Assembly (NCBI RefSeq): GCF_003473485.1
Contig: NC_053046.1
Coordinates: 19,467,001 to 19,531,000 of the forward strand
Direction of reading: 5' to 3'
DNA: 64,000 nucleotides
From: Medicago truncatula
Lineage: Eukaryota; Streptophyta; Magnoliopsida; Fabales; Fabaceae
A program made the position numbers and the translations under genes. Positions 10,018 through 23,353 of this stretch are shown here, one piece after another. The notes below the pieces were generated by a model. That model did not search any database and was not told the origin of the DNA. It saw nothing but the letters and a program-made list of their open reading frames with translations. Each line of letters opens with the position of its first letter. Within the stretch, counting starts at the first letter, position 1.

Positions 10018-12515
10018 ATGGCTCTTCTTGCTTATTTTGTGCTCTTCCTTTCTCTGACTGGATATTCAAGTAAGCAACTAAATTTGGTTGTTTTGATTTC
10101 ATTCACAAGTGTTTAAACATCCTTTTTAGTTCTAAAAATCCACTTTTTCATATCTTACTTTTGTTTTGATTATGTCATATAAGTCTGAAAATAGCAAAAT
10201 TAATTTTCTTCTAAAAGTGCCTTTTCTTCTTCTTCTTTTTTCTACACTTTTTGCTTAAAGATTTTAGTTCATTTTAGTTAGTGTCAATTTCATTAAACCC
10301 TTTTTTCTTTAGTACCAATAGATAAGTTTATTTATTTTTTGTTCAATAGGTGGTGCTCTTTATTGTGTGTGTAAAGATGGTGTGGGAGATCAAAATCTTC
10401 AAAAAGCAATAGATTATGCTTGTGGTGCTGGAGCTGATTGTACACAAATTCAGCAAAATGGGCCATGTTTTCAGCCAAATACTATTAAAGATCACTGCAA
10501 TTATGCTGTTAATAGCTATTTCCAGAAAAAGGGTCAAGCTCAAGGAGCTTGTGATTTTGCTGGTATGGCTACTCCAAGTCAAACTCCACCAACTTGTAAG
10601 TTAACTCTATTTTCAAGCATCTTTCAATTTTTTTTGACTTATTTATCTAAAAATCATTTTTACTAACTTTTTTTTTCTCTCTCTCTCTGATCTACAGCTT
10701 CAACATCTTCATGTGCTTATCCTTCAAGTGGGTATGTTTCTTGAATCATCATCTAGTGGTTTAGATCTTGCTCTTTTCTTTTTATACATTTTCTAATTAC
10801 AGTATATTAAGTTAATTTATCAAGTTTTTTGTTTTTGAAATAAGCTTTTTATGAAACCAAATTAGTTGTTTTGTTTGGTTTCTTTCTATGAAACACGGAC
10901 ACTCCTCGGATTAGGTGTGTCCAAGTGTCGGACAACACTTGTCTGACACCGACACGACATCGACACTTATATACACTTAATTATGTGATTTTTTCAAATT
11001 ATTAACTGTGTCGGCGTGTCAGTGTCCGTGTCGTGTTCGGTGGCCGTGTTTGTATATGGGCTTCATATAGTTCCTTTACTGGATTAAGTTAAGATTAAAC
11101 TTAGAGTTTAGCATTTTCCAAAGTAGCTCTAGGTTTCATTTGTAGTGATGAACATGTATTTTTATTTTTATATTTATATTTTGTTACCTTTATTATGGTA
11201 ATACTTTTTCAAGTTTACATTAGCCAAAAAGCCATTTTGTTAGGGGTTGATGTATCCACCGCCACTAGACAAGATTTACATTCAAGCCATGACATGATTG
11301 CTCTTTTGTTGAACATTAGCTGTCATGAATAGGATGTTTCACAATTTATTATTGTTTTGTACTCTTCATCCTCAAATGTTTATTATTCCTATTCCTAGAT
11401 CTGTGATCTTATGGTAACCAAAAAAAAGATCTGTGATCTTTTATATTACATATCTAATCTTGCAAGTGAGAATGGATCTCAAGGGCAAGTGTGATTTTTT
11501 ACATTAGAGGTTAAAAATCTAGTTATATAAAAAGTAACAATTATAATTTCCAAAATCTTAAATGTTGGTTAAGTGTATGTTTGGTTTCACTTCAACGGGA
11601 CCAAAACTGATTTTAAATGTTGGTTAATTGTCTCTATAGCCGATTCTTTTTTAAGTTAGGATTTGTAGATTTTGATTCCAGAATGGATTTTTACACGAAT
11701 GTATCGGAACACACATTATTTTATTTTCAACTCACTTTTAATCAGAATCTATGTGGAATCAATTAACCTAAAATCAATTCTTGTCACCATAAAACCAAAT
11801 ATACACTAAATTAATCTCTTGTGAGTACTAAAATATCACTAGATTTTTATATAAAAACTAATTTGATTTACCTTTGAGATATTGTTGAACAACTTTGACT
11901 AACAACTTTTTATTCTCAATGATATATACATTTTTTAATATTGTCAATATGGTCTTACATATAGAAATGGGAAAGTAGTAGTAATATTTAATCATATAGT
12001 TTCTAAAATTCAGATATTATCATAGTCCATATAAAAATCATATCATGTGTTGATTTTATTTGGCTTCAAAATGCAGCAATACAGGAGGGGGTACCACCAC
12101 AACCCCAGCAACTAATACACCTGTAGGCATATCACCACCATCCACCGTAACTCCAACTACTCCTACAGGTACAACACCAAGCACCGGGACCGGCACACCA
12201 ACCGGAACCGGCACAGGCACAGGCACAGGTACGGGCACGGGCACTCCAACTGGAACAGGCACGGGCACAGGCATGGGCACACCAACTGGAACAGGCACAG
12301 GAACAGGTATAGGAACTGGAACAGGTACAGGAACTGGAACTGGTACAACCACAGGTGGTCCTAATGTGTTTGGAATAAGTCCAACAACATCATCATCTGG
12401 TAATAGTGGCTTCAGTGATCCTAATGGAGAAGGGGTTCAATTAAAAAAATGCACTTATGTGTTATTAACATCCCTTGTTTTTACTATATGGCTAGCAGCA
12501 GCAATAAGAGACTAA
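10018..12515 (+). CDS. X8 (CBM43) GPI-anchored protein, plasmodesmata callose-binding (PDCB)-like
   Basis: Four exons (10018-10069, 10350-10595, 10698-10731, 12077-12515) give 256 residues. Residues 1-17 are a signal peptide. Residues ~22-110 form an X8 domain, starting ALYCVCKDGVGDQNLQKAI with the spaced cysteines of the family. Then comes a Thr/Gly/Pro-rich linker with about 25 GT dipeptides, and a hydrophobic end (YVLLTSLVFTIWLAAA) preceded by small residues, as expected for a GPI signal. X8-GPI proteins of this layout bind callose at the cell wall around plasmodesmata; which paralogue this is cannot be told. The start is the first ATG after a CT-rich leader. Intron 3 (1345 bases) carries a MITE. 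The linker is encoded by a tandem-repeat tract and probably varies in length. Confidence 0.88.
10886..11067. mobile_element. 'cacggacac' MITE, copy 1, in intron 3 of the X8 gene
   Basis: The element starts ctatgaaacacggacactcc and ends with the inverted cgtgtttgtatatgggcttc. It has GC-rich arms (gtgtcggacaa, gtgtcagtgtccgtgtcg) around an AT core (taattatgtgatttttt). The same sequence occurs inverted at 38055-38240, and a degenerate piece lies near 20280-20335. Confidence 0.7.
12185..12345 (+). repeat. Coding minisatellite (GT-repeat linker of the X8 gene)
   Basis: Imperfect tandem repeats of accggcaca / ggaacaggcacaggc encode the Gly-Thr linker. The reverse strand is also open (Val-Pro repeats) purely because of the repeat. 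Confidence 0.85.
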
Positions 12516-13229
12516 ATAATAGTATAAAACTTTAGGAAAAAATGTTGTGGGTGAGATTTTGCCACTACATGATGGGTGTCTATGTAATTTCATCACTTGG
12601 AATCATCCAGAAGCAAACCCCACTTTGGTCTTCTGTTCCTTTTGCTTTTGTTTTGTTCCTTCTATGTGCAAAGGGGAAAAAAAGTAGAGAGAATTTGGTT
12701 CCATTTTAGTGGTGAATATATTTGATGAGTAATGTGAGAGGGTATAGAACCTGGTCACTTTTTCTATTTGTAAATTAATCTATTTTATTATATCACTTAT
12801 GAGTTTATGATCGACATGCACAAATTTTTAATTTGTTAGAACCTTTCTCCACCTCATATAATTTGAGTTTACCGTTAAATTTTTTCTTTAAATCAAATGT
12901 TGAACTATTTTTTCTCGTATGATTGGCATTGATAAAATTAGACATACATCGTTTTCACTTTTTCAGCAACCAAGACATTGCTTAGAATTTGAGTTGTCAT
13001 TTTCCTATGGACACAATGATTTGCCACGTTTGTCAGCTACTACTTGTTTTGGCAATCAAAATGTAAATGAAGATGTCAAGGTATTTCTTGTGGCATCTAC
13101 AAGTGTATGGTTGCAATAAATTCGTACTACATGCAATGTCAAGAATTAAAATGGAATAAACACTCAATTTAGTTTTTAAACTATTTTTTCTTGTTGATTT
13201 AGTCTAAAAAATATCACAAGTCTAAAATT

Positions 13230-13790
13230 GGTTGTTTTTATATAAGCTTTCAGGAATTTATGGTATGTTTCTTTCAAAGGAAAGAAAGAGTTTCCATTGT
13301 TTGGAACTCTCTAAAATAGTGAAGGAAAGAAAGGATTTATGTGGGGCCTATATCAGAAACCTTTCCACCCGCACATGGACACGGAAAGTTTCAAGAATAC
13401 AAGTGTTTTGCTTAAAATTACCAATATGCCCCAACTTTCATTATTTATTCTTTATCAATTTAACTATTCAATTATTGTCTTTTTTTATTTAATTTTTCGA
13501 TTCACCTCTAACTTCTTTTTTTAAATAATTCACCGCTAATTTCTTTTTATTTATTTATTTACTATAGACAATTTGTTTATATATACTAACATATTATTTT
13601 TGTTTAAGGATTTTTATGTCAATTACTAAATTTATGTCTTTCTTTCCTTCAACTTTCTATTCCACTTTCTTTTATACCAAACAACCAAAACAATCTTCTT
13701 ACTTTCTACTCTTTTTCTTTCCTTAGACAATCTTTCATATCTCATTCTTTCCTTTCATTTTCTTTGTCCATGTTTGCACATCTTGAGTTG
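13230..13790. repeat. Probable degenerate MITE with ggaaagaaag-rich inverted ends
   Basis: The left side (gtttctttcaaaggaaagaa, then ctctctaaaatagtgaagg) and the right side (ctttctactctttttctttc, then ttctttcctttcattttc) are roughly complementary around an AT-rich core. The match is imperfect and no target duplication was found. The short open frames in 12.9-13.5 kb are not supported. Confidence 0.35.
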
Positions 13791-13859
13791 GAGGATATTT
13801 AGTTGATCAATGAATTGTTCTTTGCAGAAAAGAAAAAGAATTACTTTTAAGTTTATAAC

Positions 13860-16800
13860 TAGATCGCACACTCGTGCGATGCATGGGTGAATTATATGTA
13901 AAATACATTGTTGTCATTAATCGACTTGAATAAACTTTTAGTTATGCATCCAATTTAAAACCAATTACTTATTGGTTAAAAATTGTTTTTCTCTAAACCA
14001 AACTAATTCGTTACATCGGCCCCCATTTTATTCTCAGAATAAAAGTTCAATTAAAAATGACAACATCATGAACTTGCATACATACAAAAATACCTATATA
14101 TTCAGCAACCACTGAAGGAAAACCAATATGTTACAATTGCTATTAAAAATGGTTCTTAAAGTATTTCATCATTTTATTATAATTTTTTTAAAAGATAATT
14201 TTTTACAGAAAACTTCAAATGAAACATTGGATTAAACAATTTTACAATATTATTTAAGAGTTATTCATCCTTTTGCTACAATTTTTGAATAATATTTAAG
14301 ACAAATGTTTAAATGAAAAGTTATTTGAGTAGTTTCTAATAAAAAATCGTTTTTGAGAAGTCTCTATTTGAAAAATATGTAATTTTTATATAAATCTTCA
14401 ACAATGAATATCTAAGTTGCTACATGTCAAAATTAATATTTTAGTTTATAACAAATGAGTTCCAAGTAGATTTTCTATTTTTTTTTTTATAAGTTCTCAT
14501 AAAAAACTTTATTTAAAATATATAGTTAAAATATATATTTTTAATCTATAATAAAAGGACCTAAATTACAATATCAATTATCTGCAGTTTGTGGTGTAAT
14601 TGGTGAACTGTATCCAGAGTTTGAGTAGACCAACGAAAAACAGTTTAGAAATTGATACTTCCATATCACCAAGTACCTCGATACTTCAATGAATTTCAAT
14701 GTTAAAATCATTATTATAACAATTAATGTGTTGCACAAACCCAATTTGAACCATCTTATATTTCCATTTACTTAGTTCTGTCAACCTCACTCAACACATA
14801 CATGTATCTACTTGTCCTGGATTTGCTCCATTGTATTTATTTTATTTTATTTGAGAGATTGCTCCATTGTACTTGATGGACCAACACTTCATAATTAGTA
14901 GTTGTAAGTTCATTCCAAGTTCAATACATCACTACACAAATATTATAGAACCAAGGATTTATTTTCTCTTCCCAACATTGGACATAGTTCAATTAATACT
15001 ATAAGAAATGAAGTCTCGGATGTCATTTTCAAAAATAAAATGTAACTAATTTATCAACCTGACTTTACTACAGCAAATAGAAAAAAAAAAAAAAAAACTT
15101 TTCAAAACAAATAAAAAAAAAAACATAGAAAAGTTTGCTTTGAAAAGTAAATTACTTGTTTACAAACCCTTTAAAAAATGATTTTTAAATAAAGTTTAAA
15201 AAATAGATTATGGTTAACGTTAATCATAAATTCACTTTTTATGTAACAAAAATAGTGTCCAAGACTTTAATAGAGCAAGAGGAAAATTGTTGCCAAATCA
15301 AAGTAAGATGATGATAAATTAATTTCCTCTTACTTTGATTTGGCAACAATTTTCCTCTTGCTCTCTTGAGTTTCGACTAAAGTGTTCCCGCGTTCATCCA
15401 CCATAATATTATAAGTAAAATATACATACTGCAAGGTTTTCCAACCATATGTGCCTCATTTGGATGCTTTGTTAACACTATAAAGAATAGAAAATAAAAA
15501 TTTACATAACGGTAAGAAGAAAGATCATTGCAATGATAAAAAAATTACAATTATGAATTCAATGAAAAAACAATTGTTATGAATTCAATTAAAAAAACAA
15601 CAATCAAATAAATAAAAAACCACTAAACAACATAACATGTAAGTTCCATAAACAAAAAACCATTTCCAAACAATGAAAATCTGTTAATATCGTAATTTGT
15701 AGATAACAAATTGCTCCATCCATATGCAGATCTCTCCATGCAAACTGCAAGCATTATTGTATGTTCTTTCAAAAAAATATTGGATGTGAGCACTGAGTAT
15801 ACAAAATATATATGAATACCCTGAAAAAATGCAAATTCTCTTTAAGAGCTTAAATACTGATATATTGTTGGAACTGAGAAAGGATTATGAAATTAATCTA
15901 CTTAAAATCTCATATACTCAATACAGGAAAATACTGCAACATGATTAAAGGATACTATTTGATTTGTGAAAAGAGAAGTTATTGGAACACGGAAGCTTGA
16001 AGCCTATTGTGGGCAGAACCTCTCAAGTATTGGTAATACTTTCATGCATTGGGAGTATGCATTTTCAATACTTATTTTTAGGGGAAATGAATTTTCAATT
16101 AATGAATGGCACAATTTTCATGTATTTATGTTTAGTGGCTCGGTACATGAATAAAGCATTGGAATGTTGGGAAGGTGTTTGAGTGGAAATGTTATTAAAT
16201 GTCACAATAAGATTACTCTTCTCATGCATCGGCAGACTTCAAGAGTTATGGGAGGGAAAATTTGAATTTGAGATTTGTGTGATGATTAGGATAAGCACTT
16301 AGAAAAATTAAATGCTTGTACAATGGAGAAAAACATTAGGGTTAAATTAGGGTATGAGATAGCTTAACCAGATAAGCTTTAGTAAGAAAGATAGCATAAG
16401 GAGAATTTTTCATATGCAAAATTACGTTTATAATAACATGTGTTTGTGCACATAGAAAATAGAGAGAATTTGAAGTGGTTTTCAACACTTTTACATGAAA
16501 AAATCTCATACAAAAATGATAAAATAGTGTCATTTTATAACATAAAGGACTAAATCGTTACAGAAAAAAGATAAAGGACGAAAGTGTTACCTAAAATTAA
16601 GTTAAGGGACTAATTGTGTAATTTTGCCATGATTTTTCTACATTAGGATTGTAGAAAAACGGAGACGAGATACTACATTGTGAATAAAAGAGAGATAAAA
16701 TGAGAGGATCAGTTCATGTTCAGAGAAAAAGAAGCACGCACAATTTTTTTTTTTTAAGAAGTTAAACTAGCCCGCCCAAATTGACATAAAAAATAATCGA

Positions 16801-17914
16801 ACCTTGAGGAGGAGCATACATTATATGTGTCAAAGCTTTGAGTTAACATAGTGGATGGTATGTTGGTAACAATCTAGGCGAACAAGGCACACTAAGATGG
16901 TATATTCAACCAAACACGCCTTTCATCAGATATATGGTGGTAAAAAAAACAACGTCTAGGGTGATTCTTAACATATGTCTGTATAAAGTTATGCCGACGA
17001 TGATGGGATGGATGGAGTTCGAGAAATCTATTACAACGATAAAGGCGGCAGGTTGCATGGACAACACATATAATGAAGTTAAATGATCTACAGGCGAAAA
17101 ACAGTATTTAACAGGGTTCTCGTTTCTCACATTAACCAAGCATTCTAATGAGACCCTGCTTGCACGCACCGAACACAGTCATATGTTTCCATGACATCCT
17201 TGCCAAAGAATAACATAATAGATTTAGAAGGGACACAAACCAGACTCGACAAAAAATTATTGTCACTCCCAATCAATGGTCATAAGAGAATCTTGGTACT
17301 TGAGATTAAGTGGCCAAAGCGTCGCAATAGAAAAACAATGAAGTCTTCACACTACAGATGAAGTTGGTTACATGATAAAATAATGATATTGTGCTAGGCT
17401 ACATGACACTGAACCAGGCTACTTCAAAAGATGACACTAAAGAATATTTATCAGAAATGATATTTTTGACAACACAAATGTTGCCATGACACCATATAAT
17501 GACAATGTTGTGGGTTTTTCTATTGAACTTTCCTCTCTTTCGGTCACTTCCACAGTTGTGTTGGCCGTTGGAAGTATTTTCATTCATGTGCAGGAACGGT
17601 TTTGAATTTGTGATGTCCAAATAACACTGTTCAATATTTATTCACTGAAAACAGGGTTCAACATCGAAGAGTAGTGAGTAATATTTGTAAATTTTCGAGT
17701 CAACAACTAAAACATCAACAATCAATGTAAATGATATATAACAATATGGTAAAGGCATATCAATATTAGGCTACTGCAGCACACATTGTTTCTATCTTCC
17801 TCTAAAACCCATTAGGCCTGCAGCTATATGGTTTCTATCTTCCTCTAAATCCCTAGTTATGGAAGGAGCATTCCAAAAACATATGTAGCACTATCACCTG
17901 TAGGTTTGCTAAAC
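13860..17914. other. Intergenic, no gene recognised
   Basis: AT-rich spacer. It holds a short motif (ctagatcgcacactcgtgcg, 13859-13878) of a type often seen at plant repeat edges, and a perfect hairpin at 15272-15364. Minus-strand open frames at 16906-17169 and 17399-17620 have no family I recognise and no splice context. A direct repeat gtttctatcttcctctaaa (near 17788 and 17831) lies in the 3' flank of the hydrolase gene. Confidence 0.5.
15272..15364. repeat. Perfect 37-bp inverted repeat (hairpin, 19-nt loop)
   Basis: 15272-15308 (agagcaagaggaaaattgtt... ending aaagtaaga) is exactly complementary to 15328-15364 with no mismatch. The loop 15309-15327 is tgatgataaattaatttcc. A transcript would form a 37-bp perfect duplex. 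No TE termini flank it. Confidence 0.9.
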
Positions 17915-20900
17915 TTAACTGCTCACTTGGCTTACTTGTGAAACACGTTGACTTAATTTCTTTTTCTCTGTCTGAATAAATTCAACAATTAATTTGATAG
18001 TTGAATCCGGTCTTTCCAAATGAGGAATATGCCCACAATCGGGTATTTGGCGTAGAATTGCATCAGGTAATTCACAATGTAGTTGCTGCAAGAATAAAAG
18101 TTTAAAGTCAACTTTAGTTGCAGCATTAGTGTCAAATATTGCTACCTAGCAGTCCAATAAAGGGAAAAATATATCAAATATGTTTCACAACCATTACTTT
18201 CCAGGATAAAAATAAGTATTATAGATTTATTTTTTATCGCATGCTATAAAAGTAGAGCTACATGATAACTAACCACTGCAAGCTTATTGCTGACAATGCG
18301 GTCATTTTCACCCCATATTATCAGTGTTTTCTGCTTTACCTGTTAAAACAAATTCAAAAGATCTTATTGATAAGGAAATCAAGCTTCATGAAATAAAATG
18401 AAATCTAAGGTGCGGAAATTAAGGAAATAAACTTCTTCAGTTAAGACAAACGGACTTAAACAGTTGCGAATATATGGACCTATCCAATTGGTTTTTCAAG
18501 TATACAAGCATGTTTTTGACATTAACTAACTCGTAGGATTGTTTATTTTTCTATGAAAACTGATACCTTTGTCAATCTCAAATTTCATCCTCAATTGATT
18601 GTTTTTCTAACAAAAATGGGGCTATGTTTTCATTTTGGTTTAGTGTGTGTAATCAAGAAACAACATACAAATATAAAAACTATCATGCAACTTAAGCATG
18701 TGTCATTAATGGTGATCAAAGTAATACCACAACATTCCATAAAACCAATTGCCTGTTTGTATTAGCTTTGGGAGCCTCTTGTTTGAATTGGGTAAAGTGC
18801 ATGTTGTTTCAATTATGTGTTGGATTGAATCTCAAGATTCTCAAACAAGTAGTGTATATAGCACTTGCATCCAAATTTCAAATTCATAAGCATTTTCCTT
18901 ACAATACATATGGAACCTAAATGAACAAGTCAAATCATAATCGTGTACACCTAAAGATCATGCCTACAAAAATAAGCTTTTGATTTCCTTAAGAAAAAAA
19001 AACATAACAACAACGACTAAGCCTTGTCGTACTAGGTAGGGTCGGCTGCATTGACAACACAATCACAGTACTTACTGAAGAAAGTACAGTTAAGAAATAT
19101 GATGCTTTGTGTTACATAAATTTTCCAATGCTGCAAAATTGACAAGCAGTCGACAAGCAAGTGACTACTGTCATCATACCCCATGGTAAGAAGGTCCGAT
19201 GCGAAAAATCATATTTCAAAGTATTCATTTGTTTCGAAGGTGATGCACTCCAAAATCTATAAAATTAACATAAAATGTTGCATATACCTTTCTTATGAGG
19301 GGTGCAATCTTGTAACCGCCACTAGTCATAAAATCAACAGTAGCATCATCCCACCAAGGCAATAAGCAATGCAAGCGGCCCACCTATAAAGAGGATATAT
19401 GAAAAATGTTAAAACATATGTTGGGTTGTTAAAACTCTCGGCTATCCTGTTACCAACCAAGCACAAAGTTCTTGACCAAGTTATCAAAGGGACATGTGCC
19501 TAATGTCCCAATATGAAGACAAAAATGTAAACAAAATACAAAAAGTAGTCATTTTAAGGATAGGAAAACTCACATTAGTCCCATCAAGGATGGTGCGTAA
19601 GGACATGTTAGTGAAGGTCAAATAGTTGGCATATAAGCGTAATGGAAGACTCTTCAATAAATATACCTGATACCAAACAGTGTCAGCATTGAATTATAAT
19701 GGCGATGATCAATATTGGCTTAATGTTTTAGTAAGAAGCGGAGATATTTACCCCAGCATAGGCTACCGATCTAGGCAAGGTTGCTAAGTTTCCAGTTCCC
19801 TCTGCATATACACTAGCATCAATCAAAATAAGTTTTTCCACCTGAAAAGATGAACTGCAAATAAATCACCAGAGTCATTTGATGAACTTTATTTTAATGA
19901 ATAATCATTTCACAAACTGTGCCGTGGTGGATATTAAGATGTAAAATTATTGGATGGCAACATACAGCTTCTGGATAATTGACAGCAAAGTCAATGGCAA
20001 CAGCAGAGCCGAGGCTTGGTCCAACCAATATCATTGGCCTTCTGATGTAGGACTTCCAAAACTGTTATACATAAATACAACTCACCCTCAACACAGTGTG
20101 AAACAATGCAAGGAAAAGAAGAGATGTTGAAAGAAATTGACCATCGGTGAAGACAGCCAATTCTTCAGATGATAGTTTATGAACAAGTCAAAGCCAATAA
20201 TTTGACAGATTTGATACTATGTAGCACCCATACATGTGGTTACCTTCAACCAACCATTCAATTATCTTGAATTAAGTGTCATTGTCAGTGTTGTGTCGGG
20301 TGCTTGTGTCTGTGTCAGTACTTTATAGGTTTGATACAAGGTTTGATTAACACTCAGGGATACAAGAGATACATTTAAGTTAAAAGAGTACATAAGAACC
20401 TGATAGAAGTGATTGCGTTTTGATACCACGTCACAAGGAGGAAGATTTTCTGATGGATAAAACAAAATTTTGAGTTGAAAGCTAAAAAAGCCTTACAGTA
20501 AAAGGGGTAGAGGAACAAGTTGCATTAAGCAAAGTAATAAAACAAACCTAAATCAGAGAAACCCCAACCAAGAATGTCGATAGCCCAAGTCTCGAAACCA
20601 GATTCTTCAAGCAATGGATATCCATATCTCCATTCTAAACATGAACTGAATAATAAGACAATATAAAATTCAGGATCAACTTGAGCATAAAATGTAAAAA
20701 ACTAATTTTGTCTCTTGCAAATTTTGAGCACCTATCGAAACCATGTAGAAGAACAATCGGAGGTTCCTTGTTCTGCACCAGTGGCTTCACACAACTGCTC
20801 ATGATGGGATTTTCAACAAAGCTAACCTAATCATATCATACGAAACAAATCACACACTAATTAACAGCAAAAAATAGTTTTGAGAAAAGCTTATTCTTAC

Positions 20901-22814
20901 CACAAGCACAAATCAAACAATCTTTTCAAGTGATTGCTATTCCAATTTTTTTTTTGGCAGATAAGCCGTTTTTCAAGCAACAGAAATCGAAAGTGAGTTA
21001 ATAAATGTTAGGCAGAGAGAAAAATATACATCCACAGGGTTATGTTAGTCAGTTTTAAGATTTCAGCAAGTGAAATGAAGACCATTAATCCAAAGAAATA
21101 GTATTTTTGTTAATTGTGTATAATATTTCCACCAATCAACCACAAAGTGATAGTTCCACCAACCAACAATAATTCCAATTGTACTAAGGATATCTTACAA
21201 TAAATTTAACAAGACACATTCTTTTAGTTTTTGATCTAAGATCCAGTGTATCTCAACAACTTGGATTAGACACATTCTACAACAACAAAAGCAGTTTTAT
21301 ACAATGTTTTGTAAGGAATTTCGGAGACATGTGTATGCTGACCCACAATAAATAACAACAACCACCACAAGTACCAAACAAATTAGAACAATACCCAACC
21401 ATACAGCAACAGTGCCAAATAAAAATGTACACAATCACAGATTCAACAAATTTCCAGGTCTTCAAATCAAAAACTTTCAGTCACAGATTATTTTGAAATC
21501 AAAAGTTACCATCAGAAGTTTTACAAGACACATTGATCTATGATCAGGTCTATCAGAAGATTTACAACAAAACAACCAATCATTGTCCTGTTCGCAACTG
21601 CGGCTGGACAAGCATTTATTTTGTGCACACTAGAATGTCTCAGAATTGACCTTGCAACCACTTTGTTAAGAAACACTCAACAACCACAAAAATATTCTGT
21701 TTTGGGAGAAATGTGTCTAAAATAAATAAATAACAGCAACCACCACAATCAAACAAGTTAAAACAACACCCAACCAATTAGCAACAATATAAAAAAAACA
21801 ATGAAAAAATGAAATTTTTATAATCTATTTTGTGACAACTTTTGAACAACTCTTTCTTTCTGATACTTTGAACAACTCTCTATCGGATTATGTTCTTACT
21901 CTCGCTCTTCCATTTTCTCTGTCTATTGTTTTTGATCAATTAAAAGAGAGAAAAAGAATATTGTCATAATTATTCAAAAAAATGTACCCAATTACAGATT
22001 CAACAAATTTCCAGGTCTTCAAATCAAAATCTCCCCAAAAGTTTCAGACAAAAACAATTATTTTGAAATCAAAAGATACCATCACTATTTCAAGAATAAA
22101 ATAAGCAAAAAAGTAAATGTATGTTTGGTACAGCTTTTACGAGAATTGATTTTAAGTAAATCGAATGTATAATTGATTCTGGATAAAAATGAGCTGAATG
22201 TAAAATGATTTATGTTTGAATGTATTTATATAAAAGTATATTTAACAATGAATTTAAGACAAAAATCAATTGAAGAGACCAAAAGCTACAAATTATAGCT
22301 ACTAGTAGAATCATAAAAGCTAGAAATTATAGCTACAGCTACAAATTATAGCTGCTAGTAGAATCATAAAATCAATTCTAAGTACCTCTAGAATCACTTT
22401 TGGCACTCTAGAATCGAAACAAAAGTAAATGTACGAAAATCAGAGTAACAACAAAGTGAATTTGCACAGTGAATTTTTAATATTTTTTTTAATTATACCC
22501 TACACACTGAACTTTATAAGAGTGAACTTTACACAGTGAATTTGTAATATATTTTTAATAAAAAAAAAAAAGTAGAGAGAGAGAGAGAGAGAGAATATTA
22601 CAGGGACAGGTAGTCTCTGAATCCGCATTGCGAACTTACGAGCAAAAGGGTCTTTGATTGAGTGAATTTCTTTGGGAAGAAAAGGAGGGAAAGGTTGTTG
22701 AGAAGAAGAAAAAACAGTGAAAGGTTTGAGTTTGAGGGTATTGCATTTTCTAAGGGGTAATGAAGGAGAAGAAGAAGAAGAAGAACCAAAGGGTTGAGAA
22801 AAAAGTGATACCAT
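17915..22814 (-). CDS. Alpha/beta hydrolase, probably plastid-targeted
   Basis: Ten exons on the minus strand join in frame to 355 residues: 22602-22814, 20732-20826, 20548-20645, 20400-20449, 19966-20061, 19752-19841, 19574-19666, 19288-19383, 18274-18339 and 17915-18085. Residues 1-50 are Ser-rich and basic with few acids, like a chloroplast transit peptide. The oxyanion motif HGFD is at 99-102, the nucleophile elbow GPSLG puts Ser at 168, and WGEND-R and DCGH-PH-E give Asp290 and His318. All catalytic residues are present and no frame is broken. The family includes esterase, lipase and pheophytinase-like enzymes; the substrate cannot be inferred. The ATG at 22814 is the only one giving the leader. 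Intron 1 (1775 bases) contains an internal duplication. Confidence 0.9.
18988..19055. repeat. Fragment of a common plant interspersed repeat, in intron 8 of the hydrolase gene
   Basis: The stretch aacaacaacgactaagcctt followed by gtcgtactaggtagggtcgg resembles a widely dispersed plant repeat tail. Only a short degenerate piece is present. Confidence 0.4.
21355..22085. repeat. Duplicated segment inside hydrolase intron 1
   Basis: A module with aacaaccaccaca...acccaacca, then cagattcaacaaatttccag followed by gtcttcaaatcaaaa and attattttgaaatcaaaag, occurs at about 21355-21515. It occurs again at about 21735-22085, with an extra ~190 bases between its two parts. The identity is high by eye, so the duplication is fairly recent. 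Confidence 0.65.
22573..22594 (+). repeat. (GA)n microsatellite at the start of hydrolase intron 1
   Basis: About ten GA units lie just inside the first intron, a few bases from the exon 1 donor at 22601. Confidence 0.8.
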
Positions 22815-23059
22815 AGTTAATGCAAGAGAAAGAAGGAAGGAAAGGTCGGTGTTTTAACGTTTAACATAGTAATGAGCAGAGTGAGCAGAAGAAAGATGTC
22901 ATGTGTGTCAGTCATGCAAGGCAATGCAAAGTACATTGTCAATTTGAATTTGTCACCCGTCCCCTTCTTCCTGAACTGCCAAAGTTACTGTACTACTATT
23001 GCTTTTAAAAATACTATTTAATGCACTCATAAAACTTTCTGGTGTTCACATTGATATTT

Positions 23060-23353
23060 GGAATTAGTCACTTTAGTCCTTGAATAAAAAAAAAAAAGTA
23101 GTCACTTAGTCCATTAATACACAGAAATTGCAAAACAGTTTCTAAATGTAGACTCTGGTGATCAATTTCAGGGACTAAAGTGATTAATGGAGTCTACATT
23201 CAGAGACTAAATTGACTAACGGAGTATGGAATCAAGGAATAAATTGACTAACGAAGTTTACATTCAAAAACTATTTTGCAATTTATCTCCATTCAAGGAC
23301 TAAAGTGACGACTGATTTCCTATTTAGGGAGGGACTAAAGTGACTAATCTCCC
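23060..23353. mobile_element. MITE with ttagtcactttagtcc inverted ends
   Basis: The left end ggaattagtcactttagtcc and the right end ggactaaagtgactaatctccc are inverted copies. Inside are several more copies of gggactaaagtga / gactaaattgacta in both orientations. It lies upstream of the hydrolase gene. The target duplication is not clear. Confidence 0.6.

Noticed and set aside
12180-12350. CRISPR-like or array structure
   Set aside because: Simple coding tandem repeat in a plant gene; no regular spacers.
12056-12352. Minus-strand open frame with Val-Pro repeats
   Set aside because: It mirrors the GT-repeat linker of the X8 gene; no start context or domain.
16906-17620. Possible minus-strand genes
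   Set aside because: Two short frames without recognisable domains, splice signals or promoter.
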